64,000 nucleotides of DNA from Variovorax paradoxus (lineage in GTDB: Bacteria; Pseudomonadota; Gammaproteobacteria; Burkholderiales; Burkholderiaceae_C), in NCBI RefSeq assembly GCF_000834655.1, contig NZ_JXQQ01000007.1, positions 1-64,000 on the forward strand, given 5' to 3'. Position 1 is the first letter of the stretch. Each line of letters begins with the position of its first letter. Position numbers and translations under genes: made by a program. The notes under the pieces were generated by a model that was given only the letters and a program-made list of their open reading frames with translations, did not search any database and was not told where the DNA came from. Shown here in pieces: positions 45,766-53,976 of the stretch.

Positions 45766-46673
45766 CTCCGCGCGCCTGGATCGGCATCGCAGCCGGCCTG
45801 GGCGCGGGCGCGCTCTGGGGCCTGGTGTTCGTGGCGCCGCGCATGGTCGGCCACTTCGGCATGGTCGACATCACGGCCGCTCGCTTCGCGGTGTTCGGCG
45901 CGATCTCGGGACTCGCGGTGTTCGCGCGGCCTGCCGCCGTGCGCTGGCCCAACGGCCGGCAGGCGCTCGCGGCGCTCGGGCTCAGCGTGCTGGGCTTCAG
46001 CGGCTACTACCTGCTGCTGGCCTTCGGCATCGCGGCGGCCGGCACCGAGGTGCCCAGCCTCATCATCGGCACGATTCCCGTCTGGATGATGCTGCTCGGC
46101 CGGCCCGCGGGCCTGCAGATGCGCGCGCTGCTGCCGGGGCTCCTGCTCACGGGCGCGGGCATCGCGCTGATGATCTGGGGCGCATGGTCGACGCAGCATG
46201 GCGCGGGCGGCAACGGCGCGCGATTCGGCTGGGGCATCGCGCTCGCGCTGTGCTCGATGGTGAGCTGGACGATCTACGGCCTGCTCAACGCGAAATGGCT
46301 GCAGCGCCATGCCGAACTCAACGCGACCGACTGGGCCAACTGGCTCGGCATCGCGACCGGCCTGGGCGCTCTCCTGCTGTGGGTCGCGGCGGGGAGCGAC
46401 ATGGCCACGCTGCGGTCGCGCCCCGACGGCACGCTCTTCGTCTGGATCGCGCTGGCGGGCGGCTTCGGCTCGTCGTGGCTCGCGACCATCCTCTGGAACA
46501 TCGCCAGCCAGCGCCTCTCGGCGAGCCTGTGCGGCCAACTGATCGTGAGCGAGACGCTGTTCGCCTTGCTCTATTCCTTCGTCTGGGACGGCCGCTGGCC
46601 GCAAGCCACCGAATGGCTGGCGGCGCTGCTGTTCGTGCTGGGCATCCTCGCATCCATCAAGGCGCACCGATGA
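45762..46673 (+). CDS. DMT (EamA) family transporter, likely non-ATG start
   Basis: The protein has ten membrane helices in two EamA repeats (for example GLGAGALWGLVFVAPRM and WTIYGLLNAKWLQ). The first helix starts directly after the SDR stop, so the only start that keeps it intact is a CTG whose TG overlaps the SDR TGA. In-frame GTG and ATG codons at 45825, 45831 and 45843 would cut into helix 1; the nearest upstream ones lie deep in the SDR gene. I list the CTG start (303 residues) with low certainty. Cargo unknown. Its end overlaps the thioesterase ATG (ATGA). Confidence 0.8.
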   Translation: MTPRAWIGIAAGLGAGALWGLVFVAPRMVGHFGMVDITAARFAVFGAISGLAVFARPAAVRWPNGRQALAALGLSVLGFSGYYLLLAFGIAAAGTEVPSLIIGTIPVWMMLLGRPAGLQMRALLPGLLLTGAGIALMIWGAWSTQHGAGGNGARFGWGIALALCSMVSWTIYGLLNAKWLQRHAELNATDWANWLGIATGLGALLLWVAAGSDMATLRSRPDGTLFVWIALAGGFGSSWLATILWNIASQRLSASLCGQLIVSETLFALLYSFVWDGRWPQATEWLAALLFVLGILASIKAHR

Positions 46674-47092
46674 AATTCGAAATCCCCGAAAAGAAGAAGC
46701 TCGTGTACGAAATGTCGATCCCCGTCCGCTGGGGCGACATGGACGCCATGGGCCACCTGAACAACGGCACCTACTTTCGCTACCTGGAAACCGCCCGCAT
46801 CGACTGGATGCGTTCCATCGGCTTCAAGCCCGAGCCGGGCGGCGAGGGCATGGTGATCGTCAATGCCTTCTGCAATTTCTACCGGCAGATCGAATACCCG
46901 GGCAACGTGCTGTTGAAGATGTACGTGAGCGACCCGAAGCGCGCCACCTTCGAGACCTGGGGCACGATGGCGCGCGAAGAGGCGCCCGATGTGATCTGCG
47001 CAGCGGGCGGCGCGACGACCATCTGGGTGGATTTTCCGAAGCAGAAGGCGTTGACGTTGCCCGACTGGCTGCGTGCGCTGGTCAGCGAGTAG
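46670..47092 (+). CDS. Acyl-CoA thioesterase, 4HBT hot-dog family
   Basis: The 140-residue protein has the 4HBT signature RWGDMDAMGHLNNGTYFRYLETAR, in which the Asp is the catalytic residue of the 4-hydroxybenzoyl-CoA type, and a typical hot-dog ending (GATTIWVDFPKQKALTLPDWL). It hydrolyses acyl-CoA or related thioesters in the cytoplasm, probably as a tetramer. It is translationally coupled to the transporter gene and closes the three-gene run, which may handle one fatty or aromatic acid metabolite. Confidence 0.9.
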   Translation: MKFEIPEKKKLVYEMSIPVRWGDMDAMGHLNNGTYFRYLETARIDWMRSIGFKPEPGGEGMVIVNAFCNFYRQIEYPGNVLLKMYVSDPKRATFETWGTMAREEAPDVICAAGGATTIWVDFPKQKALTLPDWLRALVSE

Positions 47093-47119
47093 GCCGGGAT
47101 CGCGGCATGAGACGAACGA

Positions 47120-47665
47120 TCAGACGATCCTTGCGTAGATCCTCTGGTCCAGATACTCGTTGCCGATCTTTTCCGCCTGCTCGAGCGTTCCTTCGAATTT
47201 GAATCCCAGACGCTCGGCAACGGCGCGGCTCGGTCGATTCCGGGAAGCGCATTTGATGACGAAGCGCCGGATTAGCCGGCTTCCGGCATATGCCCCGATA
47301 AGCGCTTCGACCGCGTTCGAAACGATGCCTTTTTTCTCGTGATTGCCGGCGAGCCAATATCCTATGTCGCCAATGCCGTTGGCGAAATCAAGATTATTGA
47401 AAGATATGACTCCGGCAAGCTCGCCGTTGAATTCGGCGATATAGATGGCATTGGAGTTTCCGAAGGATTTTTCGGAAGTTGCGCAAAACCTGATCGTGTC
47501 GTCGAGGCTGTTTATGTACCTCGGCCAGTGCAGGAATTCTGAAAGACGCTCTTTCTCCCTGATGATCACGTCGTGAAGCCTTGGCGCGACATCTTGGGAG
47601 ATTGATTTCAAATTGATTGATGGCCCTACGGCAATTGCCTGCAAATTTTCAATATTCTTCGTCAT
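47120..47665 (-). CDS. GNAT acetyltransferase, RimL-like
   Basis: The 181-residue protein matches ribosomal-protein serine N-acetyltransferase types: GDIGYWLAGNHEKKGIVSNAVEALI (the acetyl-CoA motif) and CASRNRPSRAVAERLGFKFEGTL. The substrate may be a ribosomal protein, a small molecule or an antibiotic. Its base composition and codon use (AAT, ATT, AAA, GAA) are clearly richer in A and T than the flanking genes, as is the 250-base upstream region, which points to acquisition from elsewhere. Confidence 0.88.
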   Translation of the reverse strand: MTKNIENLQAIAVGPSINLKSISQDVAPRLHDVIIREKERLSEFLHWPRYINSLDDTIRFCATSEKSFGNSNAIYIAEFNGELAGVISFNNLDFANGIGDIGYWLAGNHEKKGIVSNAVEALIGAYAGSRLIRRFVIKCASRNRPSRAVAERLGFKFEGTLEQAEKIGNEYLDQRIYARIV

Positions 47666-47960
47666 CTAATTGCTTCAACTTTTTTGATAAAAACATTCGC
47701 AAACGCGAACGGCCCAGACTAATACGTCGCCGGGAGGGCGCTAAGGCAATTTTTCACAAAGAGTTCAGATGGCGTCGCGCAATCCCGCAGATCAGCCCTG
47801 CTGAATTGTTATTTAAATTCTTCAACTGCTAATAAGTGGGAGCGGTATTTCATAAGGCAAAAGACCGGGCATCCAATGCGGTACCGGCGCCACCACCTCG
47901 TTGCGCAGGGTTTGCAGAAACTTCAGGCCAGATGAAATGCTGGCGGTGCCGAGCGACCGT

Positions 47961-49325
47961 TCAGGCCGGCCGCAACACGATCCGCGCCTCGAACCCCTGC
48001 GCCGCCCCTGCCGGCGGCGACGCGAGTTCAAGCTTCGCGTTGTGCTTCTCGACGATCGTGCCGACGATCGAAAGCCCGAGTCCGTAGCCTGCCCGGTCCG
48101 AGCTGTGTCGAACGTGGCGCTGCTGCAGCGTCTGCAACTGCGCTGCGCTGACGCCGGCACCGAAGTCCCGCACCACCAGCGTGCAGGGCGTCGTCACCTC
48201 GATCACCACGCGCCCGCCACCGCCGTAGCGCAATGAGTTCTCAACAAGGTTGCGCAGCGCGATCGCCAGCGCGTCGACATCGCCGAACGCCACCGGCGCC
48301 ACGCTGTCCGGCACCTTGAGCTTCAGGCGTTCGCTGTTCAGCGGGTCTTGCCAGAACTCCTGCGCCACGGTGCCCGCCAGCTGCACGAGGTCGACCCGTG
48401 CGCGCGTGAGCGATGCGCCAGATTCCGCGCGCGACAGCTGCAGCAGCTTCTCGGTGCGATGGCTCAGCATCTGCAGTGCCTGCAGCGCGCCCTGCACGTC
48501 GTCGCGCTTCAGGTCATGGTCGAGCGCGGTCTGCAGACGCAGGCGCGCGGCGGCCAGCGGCGTGCGCAGCTCGTGCGCCGCGTTGGCCGCGAGCGCGCGT
48601 TCCACGTCGAGCGATTGCGCGAGCCGCTCCAGCAGGCTGTTGACGTGGTCGCCCACGGAGCGCAGCTCCTGCGGCAGGCCCGGCAGGGTGATCGGGCGCA
48701 GATCGGTGCCGCTGCGCTTTTCGATCTCGCCCGCGAGCTGCTGCAGCACGCGCAGCTCGGTGCGCGCCACGTTGCGCAGCACCAGCGCGAGGAGAGGCAG
48801 CACCGCGCCGAGCGGAATGATCAGGCCGAACAAGGTGCGGTTCAGCGCGCGGCGGCGCTCGTCGAGCGGGTCGGCCACCTGGAAGTACAGGCCGAGCGTC
48901 GGATGCCGCACGGTGTAGATGCGCCATGTCTGGTTGTTCGCGAAGCCCGCGGCCAGCGGCACGTCGAAGGCATCGATCGGCGCTTCGGCCGAACGCAGCA
49001 GCACGTGCTCGTGGATGTCGACCACCTGGTACATCACCGCGTCTTCGGAGAAGAGCTGCTTGGGTGCCACCAGCGGCGTGCTCGGAACGGCTGCGCCCTT
49101 GTGCTGCAGCTTGTCGAGCTCCTGCACGGCCATGTCGAACATGCGGTGCGACACCTCGACCAGTTCGTTGTCGAAGTTGTGGTTGATCTCGCGGTCCACA
49201 TACCAGACGACGGCGAACACGCACAGGAGCCACACGCCGCCGACCCACAGGATGAGGGTGCGCGTCAGGCGCCCGGCGAGCGAGTCGCGACCACGGCCGG
49301 AACTCGCCGATTGCAGGGCGCTCAT
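47961..49325 (-). CDS. Sensor histidine kinase, PmrB/QseC type
   Basis: The 454-residue kinase has two membrane helices (about 24-43 and 165-184) flanking a periplasmic sensor, a linker, a HisKA domain with H-box NAAHELRTPLAAARLRL (His251) and a HATPase with NLVENSLRYGGGG and GYGLGLSIVGTIVEKH. This is the family of PmrB and QseC. Its ATG overlaps the regulator stop (ATGA). With the regulator it faces two PAP2 genes and eptA, which are classical targets of such systems, so it probably senses cationic peptides, metals or membrane damage. Confidence 0.92.
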   Translation of the reverse strand: MSALQSASSGRGRDSLAGRLTRTLILWVGGVWLLCVFAVVWYVDREINHNFDNELVEVSHRMFDMAVQELDKLQHKGAAVPSTPLVAPKQLFSEDAVMYQVVDIHEHVLLRSAEAPIDAFDVPLAAGFANNQTWRIYTVRHPTLGLYFQVADPLDERRRALNRTLFGLIIPLGAVLPLLALVLRNVARTELRVLQQLAGEIEKRSGTDLRPITLPGLPQELRSVGDHVNSLLERLAQSLDVERALAANAAHELRTPLAAARLRLQTALDHDLKRDDVQGALQALQMLSHRTEKLLQLSRAESGASLTRARVDLVQLAGTVAQEFWQDPLNSERLKLKVPDSVAPVAFGDVDALAIALRNLVENSLRYGGGGRVVIEVTTPCTLVVRDFGAGVSAAQLQTLQQRHVRHSSDRAGYGLGLSIVGTIVEKHNAKLELASPPAGAAQGFEARIVLRPA

Positions 49326-49996
49326 TCCTCGTCGTCCGCCGAGAACGACAGCCGGTAGCCCAGGCCGCGCAGCGTCTGGATGTGGCTCTTGCCGAGCTTG
49401 CGGCGCAAGCGGCTGATGAAGACCTCCAGCGTGTTGCTGTCGGCCTCGTCGCCGAAGCCGTAGAGCGCATCGGCCAGGTTCTCGCGCGTGTGGATGCGCT
49501 CGGGCCGCGTGGCCATCACGCGCAGCAGCGCCCATTCCTTCTGGGTGAGCACGACGGGGCTGCCGTCCTTGCGCACCCGGTCGTGGGCGAGGTCGATTTC
49601 CAGCGTGCCGAACTGCAGCACGGGCGAGGTGTTGGCGCTGCGCCGGCGCTCCACCGCGCGCAGCCGTGCGAGCAGTTCGGCGGGGTCGTAGGGCTTGATG
49701 AGGTAGTCGTCGGCGCCGGCGTCCAGGCCGCGGATGCGGTCGGTGACCTGGTCGCGCGCCGTGAGCACGATGACGATGGGAGGCTCGCGCAGCGCACGCA
49801 CCTGCGGCAGCAGCGACAGGCCGTCGCCGTCGCCCAGGTGCAGGTCGAGAAGCACCGCCGCGTATTGCACCGAGAGCAGGGCACCGCGCGCATCGGCAAG
49901 GCTGGGCGCCACATCGACGACGAATGCCTTGGCGACCAGATAGCTGCACACGGCATCTGCCAAGGAACTGTCATCTTCGACAAGCAATATGCGCAC
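49322..49996 (-). CDS. Response regulator, OmpR/PmrA type
   Basis: The 224-residue regulator starts at GTG (MRILLVEDDSSLADAV). The receiver has the phosphoacceptor in VLLDLHLGDGDG and the lysine in DYLIKPYDP; the winged helix shows LTQKEWALLRVMATRPERI, then SNTLEVFISRLRRKLG. It is nearest to PmrA/QseB/BasR. It is divergent from the PAP2-PAP2-eptA genes by 141 bp, in which direct repeats resemble the target of this family. It likely activates both PAP2 and eptA promoters. Confidence 0.92.
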   Translation of the reverse strand: MRILLVEDDSSLADAVCSYLVAKAFVVDVAPSLADARGALLSVQYAAVLLDLHLGDGDGLSLLPQVRALREPPIVIVLTARDQVTDRIRGLDAGADDYLIKPYDPAELLARLRAVERRRSANTSPVLQFGTLEIDLAHDRVRKDGSPVVLTQKEWALLRVMATRPERIHTRENLADALYGFGDEADSNTLEVFISRLRRKLGKSHIQTLRGLGYRLSFSADDEE

Positions 49997-50075
49997 GCGG
50001 TGTGTCTCTCGAAAAACACGAAGTCTAGCGCCCGCGGGGTGGCCGGAGGGCCGCGTCAGGATTCGTTCAGGTCGC

Positions 50076-50107
50076 TTCAGACTGGGTTCATTTCGCGAAC
50101 GTAGGCT
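50076..50107 (+). promoter_or_regulatory. Predicted PmrA/QseB-type box and -10 of the PAP2 gene
   Basis: Half-sites TTCAGA (50076-50081) and TTCATT (50087-50092) are 11 bp apart. Nine bases later a -10 hexamer TAGGCT lies at 50102-50107. An additional TTCAG stands 10 bp upstream at 50066. The same layout (11 bp period, 9 bp to the -10) occurs before eptA, and no good -35 is seen, as expected for activated promoters of this regulator family. Confidence 0.6.
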
Positions 50108-50137
50108 CGCGCCAGTTTTGTCGAAGCCTGGTTTTTT

Positions 50138-50845
50138 ATGACACGCACCGCGAATCTCCGTCCCGGAGTCCTGACTTTGCTTGCATTGGTCGCACTGATG
50201 ATCTGGGACGCCACCCGCGGCGACCTACTGCTGGCGCGCCTGGCCGGCACGCCGATGGGTTTTCCGTGGCGCGAGAACCCCTTCCTCGTCCATGTGATGC
50301 ACGCGGGTGCCCGCGACCTCAGCTGGTTGCTGGTGATCGGCCTGTTCGTGGCCATTCGCTGGCCGGTCGGCGTGCTGCGCAAGCTCGCGACGCGGGAGCG
50401 GGTGCAGCTGGCTGCGACCGTGCTGGCCTCGGTCGTGGCCGTGAGCCTCATCAAGCATTTCAGCGACACCAGCTGTCCTTGGGACCTGAAGGAGTTCGGC
50501 GGCGTGGCGCGCTACGTCTCGCACTGGTCGTGGGGCGTGAGCGACGGCGGGGCGGGCGGGTGTTTTCCGGCCGGGCATGCCTCGGCCGCATTCGCCTACG
50601 TCGGCGGGTATTTCGTGCTGCGCCGGGTGTCCACCCGCGCGGCGTTCATCTGGCTGGGCGTGGCGGTGGTCGCCGGCCTGGCGCTGGGGTTGTCGCAGCA
50701 ATTGCGTGGCGCCCACTACATGAGCCACACGCTCTGGACCGCGTGGGTCTGCTGGGCCGTGGGGTTCGCCACCGACGTCGCTGTGACGCGCCCGAACCAC
50801 CGGAAGCTGCCCGAGTCTGCAGCGCCCCTTCATGCAAGCACTTGA
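50138..50845 (+). CDS. PAP2 family phosphatase 1
   Basis: The 235-residue membrane protein has about six helices and the PAP2 motifs in altered form: KHFSDTSCPW (first motif, RP replaced by CPW), CFPAGHASAAFAY (PSGH equivalent) and LSQQLRGAHYMSHTLWTAW (third motif with His). The CPW form is seen in lipid A-type and related PAP2 proteins next to eptA. Likely substrates are lipid phosphates of the envelope, for example lipid A or undecaprenyl pyrophosphate; the exact one is unproven. First gene of the regulated cluster; its end overlaps PAP2 gene 2 by 14 bp. Confidence 0.88.
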   Translation: MTRTANLRPGVLTLLALVALMIWDATRGDLLLARLAGTPMGFPWRENPFLVHVMHAGARDLSWLLVIGLFVAIRWPVGVLRKLATRERVQLAATVLASVVAVSLIKHFSDTSCPWDLKEFGGVARYVSHWSWGVSDGGAGGCFPAGHASAAFAYVGGYFVLRRVSTRAAFIWLGVAVVAGLALGLSQQLRGAHYMSHTLWTAWVCWAVGFATDVAVTRPNHRKLPESAAPLHAST

Positions 50846-51401
50846 TTTCGCCCTGTTCGGATGGCTCAACGCGGACGCTTCGGCGGCGCTGTGGCTCATC
50901 GAGTTCGCCCGTTTCGCCTCCGAGGTGCTGCCAGCCCTGCTGGCCCTGACGATCGTTGCGGGCGCGATGGTCGACAAGCGCTGGCGCTACGCGCTCTTCA
51001 CCGCGCTGGTGAGCGTGCTCGCCACGTGGGTCATCGTGAACGTGTTCCGCTCGGCGCTGCCGTTCCCCAGGCCCGCGGCCTACGGCCTGGGCATCCAGTG
51101 GGCGCCACAGGGCGCGCGGCCGGGCTTTCCGAGCCTGCATACGGCCACGACCTTTGCTGCCGCTTTCTCGCTGTGGTGCCTGCCGCAGCGCGCACCCATG
51201 CTGGCTGCGCTCGTCGTGGCGGCAGTGGTGGGGTGGAGCCGCCTTTATCTGGGGCTGCACTTCCCCTCGGACGTGGCCGCCGCCGTGCTCCTGGGCGCGC
51301 TGGTGTCGATCATGGTCGAGCGCGGCGTGAGCCGTCCGTTGGGCCTGGCCATGGCCAGGATGCCGGCCCGCCGCAGGCGCGCACGCGCTCGGCGAGCCTG
51401 A
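50832..51401 (+). CDS. PAP2 family phosphatase 2
   Basis: The 189-residue membrane protein has the standard motifs: FRSALPFPRP, FPSLHTATTFAAAF and SRLYLGLHFPSDVAAAV. This is the canonical pattern of BcrC/PgpB-like lipid pyrophosphatases. With the overlapping PAP2 gene 1 it may recycle undecaprenyl pyrophosphate or remove lipid phosphate before EptA acts. It ends in an Arg-rich tail (ARRRRARARRA). It is 57 bp upstream of eptA. Confidence 0.9.
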   Translation: MQALDFALFGWLNADASAALWLIEFARFASEVLPALLALTIVAGAMVDKRWRYALFTALVSVLATWVIVNVFRSALPFPRPAAYGLGIQWAPQGARPGFPSLHTATTFAAAFSLWCLPQRAPMLAALVVAAVVGWSRLYLGLHFPSDVAAAVLLGALVSIMVERGVSRPLGLAMARMPARRRRARARRA

Positions 51402-51420
51402 ACACGGCCTGAACGGCGAG

Positions 51421-51452
51421 TTCAGGCTCCTTTCAGGCAGCGTCCCTACAGT
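51421..51452 (+). promoter_or_regulatory. Predicted PmrA/QseB-type box and -10 of eptA
   Basis: TTCAGG at 51421-51426 and TTCAGG at 51432-51437 are a perfect 6-base direct repeat with an 11 bp period. Nine bases after the second unit a -10 TACAGT lies at 51447-51452, only 6 bases before the eptA ATG, so the transcript would have almost no leader. Confidence 0.65.
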
Positions 51453-51458
51453 CGCTGC

Positions 51459-53210
51459 ATGTCCTTTTCGCGTATCGAGCCCGCACCTGCGCATCGCGCC
51501 GCTTTTGCCGAGGCATCGGCACCACACTTTTCCTTGGCCGGCGCGCTGTGGATGCGCCTGGACCAATGGCTCGCACGCCCGCGCTCCGCCGGGCTGGTCG
51601 TGCTCGGCATCGGCCTGTACCTGGTGCTGGCCACCAACTGGCCGCTGTGGAACGAACTGGCCCGCATCGGCGGGGCGCCCAGCACTTATCTGCCGACGGT
51701 CATTGCCATGAGCCTGCTCACGCTGTGCGGCACGGTGGCCATGCTCTCGCTCACGGCCTGGTCGCGCTGGCTCAAGCCGCTGTGGTTCGCGGTGGTGCTG
51801 CTGTCCGCCGTGGCGCAGCACTACATGCTGGAGTACCGCGTCGTCATGGACCCGACCATGATCGCCAACGCATTGCAGACCGATCCGAACGAAGCGCGCG
51901 ACCTGCTGAGCTGGCGCATGGCCTTCAACGTGCTGCTCGTCGCATTGCCCGCGGGCCTGCTGATCTGGCGCGTGCGCATCGCGCCGATGCGCTTTCTCTC
52001 CAAGCTCTGGCGCAACGCGGCCTTGCTGCTGCTGGCGGTGGTGGTGGCGCTGGGCACCGGCGTGGCGATGAACCGGCAGCTCGCGCCGCTCATGCGCAAC
52101 AACGTTCACCTGCGCTACATGATGAATCCGATCGCGAGCCTCTACTCGACGGGCGCCGTGTTCATCAAGCCGCTCTTCAAGCGCAGCGGCAAGCTGATTC
52201 CCATCACCGCCGGCACCTCGCTCGGCGCGAGCTACGCGGCCCAGGTGCGCCCGCCGATGTTCGTGGTCGTGGTGGGCGAAACGGCGCGGGCCGATCACTT
52301 CGCCCTCAACGGCTATGCACGCGACACCACGCCCGAGCTGGCCAAGCGCGGGGTGCTGAGCTATCGCGACGTGCATTCGTGCGGCACCAACACGCTGGCC
52401 TCGGTGCCGTGCATGTTCTCGCCGCTGGGCAAGCAGGGCTACGAATCGCGCAAGGACGACTACGAGAACCTGGTCGACGTGCTGCAGGCATCGGGCCTGG
52501 CCGTGCTCTGGCTCGACAACCAGGCCGGCTGCAAGGACGTGTGCACCCGCATCCCCAACGCATCGGCCTTCGACGGGCTCGACGCGGCCACCAGGAAGGC
52601 GCTGTGCGACGGCGACGAGTGCCTGGACGAGGTGATGCTCAAGAACCTGGACGCGCGCATCGCGGCGCTGCCGGCCGAACGCCGCGCCAAGGGCGTGGTG
52701 CTGGTGATGCACCAGATGGGCAGCCACGGCCCGGCCTACTACAAGCGCTCGGCGCCCGACGTGAAGCGCTTCTCGCCCGAGTGCAGGACCAATGCGCTGG
52801 CCGAGTGCGGGCACAACGAGCTGATGAACGTCTACGACAACTCCATCGTGCAGACCGACCGCTTTCTCGCCGACACCATCGACTGGCTCAAGACGCAGTC
52901 GAAGCAATACGACCCGGCGATGCTCTACGTGAGCGACCACGGCGAATCGCTGGGCGAATACGGCCTTTTCCTGCACGGCGTGCCGTACAGCTTCGCGCCC
53001 GAGGCGCAGAAGCACGTGCCGATGGTCACCTGGTTCAGCGAAGGCATGAGCGAGCGCCGCAAGCTCTCGCGCTCTTGCATGGAAGCGGGGCTCGATGCGC
53101 CGCTCACGCACGACAACCTCTATCACACGGTGCTGGGCATGATGGACGTGAACACTCCCACCTACAAGCCCGCGCTGGACGCGCTGGCGTCGTGCCGCGC
53201 GAAGGCCTGA
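51459..53210 (+). CDS. eptA: Phosphoethanolamine-lipid A transferase EptA
   Basis: The 583-residue protein has a five-helix N-terminal domain (to about residue 225) and a periplasmic sulfatase-fold catalytic domain. Active-site blocks: FVVVVGETARADHFALNGY (zinc Glu), SCGTNTLASVPCMFS with nucleophile Thr312, MHQMGSHGPAYYKR and VSDHGESLGEYGLFLHG. Cys pairs typical of EptA/MCR are present. It transfers phosphoethanolamine to lipid A, lowering surface charge and giving resistance to polymyxin. There is no ribosome site before the ATG, and the predicted -10 is 6 bases upstream, so a leaderless start is likely. Confidence 0.95.
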   Translation: MSFSRIEPAPAHRAAFAEASAPHFSLAGALWMRLDQWLARPRSAGLVVLGIGLYLVLATNWPLWNELARIGGAPSTYLPTVIAMSLLTLCGTVAMLSLTAWSRWLKPLWFAVVLLSAVAQHYMLEYRVVMDPTMIANALQTDPNEARDLLSWRMAFNVLLVALPAGLLIWRVRIAPMRFLSKLWRNAALLLLAVVVALGTGVAMNRQLAPLMRNNVHLRYMMNPIASLYSTGAVFIKPLFKRSGKLIPITAGTSLGASYAAQVRPPMFVVVVGETARADHFALNGYARDTTPELAKRGVLSYRDVHSCGTNTLASVPCMFSPLGKQGYESRKDDYENLVDVLQASGLAVLWLDNQAGCKDVCTRIPNASAFDGLDAATRKALCDGDECLDEVMLKNLDARIAALPAERRAKGVVLVMHQMGSHGPAYYKRSAPDVKRFSPECRTNALAECGHNELMNVYDNSIVQTDRFLADTIDWLKTQSKQYDPAMLYVSDHGESLGEYGLFLHGVPYSFAPEAQKHVPMVTWFSEGMSERRKLSRSCMEAGLDAPLTHDNLYHTVLGMMDVNTPTYKPALDALASCRAKA

Positions 53211-53217
53211 TGTCGAA

Positions 53218-53277
53218 CCGTTCGGGCTGACCTTGTCGAAGCCTCGCGCGGCGCTTCGACGAGCTCGGCGTGAACGG
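53218..53277. repeat. REP-like inverted repeat, copy 2
   Basis: This is the same 60-base dyad as at 41892-41951 with several substitutions (arm CCGTTCGGGCTGACCTTGTC, mirrored arm ending GCTCGGCGTGAACGG). It lies between the convergent eptA and AhpD-like genes, 7 bases after the eptA stop, a position where it could end transcription or protect the 3' end. Confidence 0.85.
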
Positions 53278-53333
53278 ATTTCTCTTCGGCGAGAGCCGAG
53301 CACGCCGACTCGCGCCTCGCCGGACGCAGGCCT

Positions 53334-53912
53334 TTACTTCTTCTCGCGCGGCAGCCGTCCCATCAGGAAGAACTCGTTGTTCGGCTGCATGCCGCTGAAG
53401 CTCGCGAGCCGGTTGCTCAGCCCGAAGAACGCGGTGATGGCCGCGATGTCCCAGATGTCCTCGTCGTCGAAGCCGTGGGCATGCAACGGCGGAAAGTCGC
53501 TGTCGTCGATCTCGTGCGAGCGGTCGCAGACCTTCATTGCAAAGTCGAGCATCGCGCGCTGGCGCGGCGTGATGTCGGCCTTGCGGTAGTTCACCGCCAC
53601 CTGGTCCGCGACCAGCGGCTTCTTCTCGTAGATGCGCAGCAGCGCGCCGTGCGCCACCACGCAGTAGAGGCACTGGTTGGCCGCGCTGGTGGTGGTCACG
53701 ATCATTTCGCGGTCGCCCTTGGTGAGCGAGCCTTCTTCCTTGAGCATCAGCGCGTCGTGGTACGCGAAGAAGGCGCGCCACTCGGCAGGGCGGCGCGCGA
53801 GGCCGAGAAACACGTTGGGCACGAAGCCCGCCTTCTCCTGCACGGCGAGGATCGCGGTGCGGATGTCTTCAGGCAGGTCCTTGAGTTCGGCGAGGGGGTA
53901 GCGGGCGGCCAT
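53334..53912 (-). CDS. AhpD-like/peroxidase-related carboxymuconolactone decarboxylase family protein
   Basis: The 192-residue protein has the CMD-family redox pair CLYCVVAHGALLR (C-x-x-C-x-x-x-H) near residue 84-96 and an all-helical fold with ERPAEWRAFFAYHDALML upstream. This is the uncharacterised peroxidase-related branch (AhpD-like) that uses the Cys pair to reduce peroxides or acts as a redox partner. The ATG with CAGGAGAC upstream is chosen over a longer frame. Convergent with eptA. Confidence 0.88.
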   Translation of the reverse strand: MAARYPLAELKDLPEDIRTAILAVQEKAGFVPNVFLGLARRPAEWRAFFAYHDALMLKEEGSLTKGDREMIVTTTSAANQCLYCVVAHGALLRIYEKKPLVADQVAVNYRKADITPRQRAMLDFAMKVCDRSHEIDDSDFPPLHAHGFDDEDIWDIAAITAFFGLSNRLASFSGMQPNNEFFLMGRLPREKK

Positions 53913-53976
53913 GGTTTGTCTCCTGGTGTTCGATGCCGGGATCATAGGCAGATGCCCACCGAGGCCGGGTATGCGG

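Noticed and set aside
47617..47832. A 71-codon open frame in the A/T-rich stretch beside the acetyltransferase
   Set aside because: It overlaps the acetyltransferase start, has no ribosome site and no recognisable sequence.
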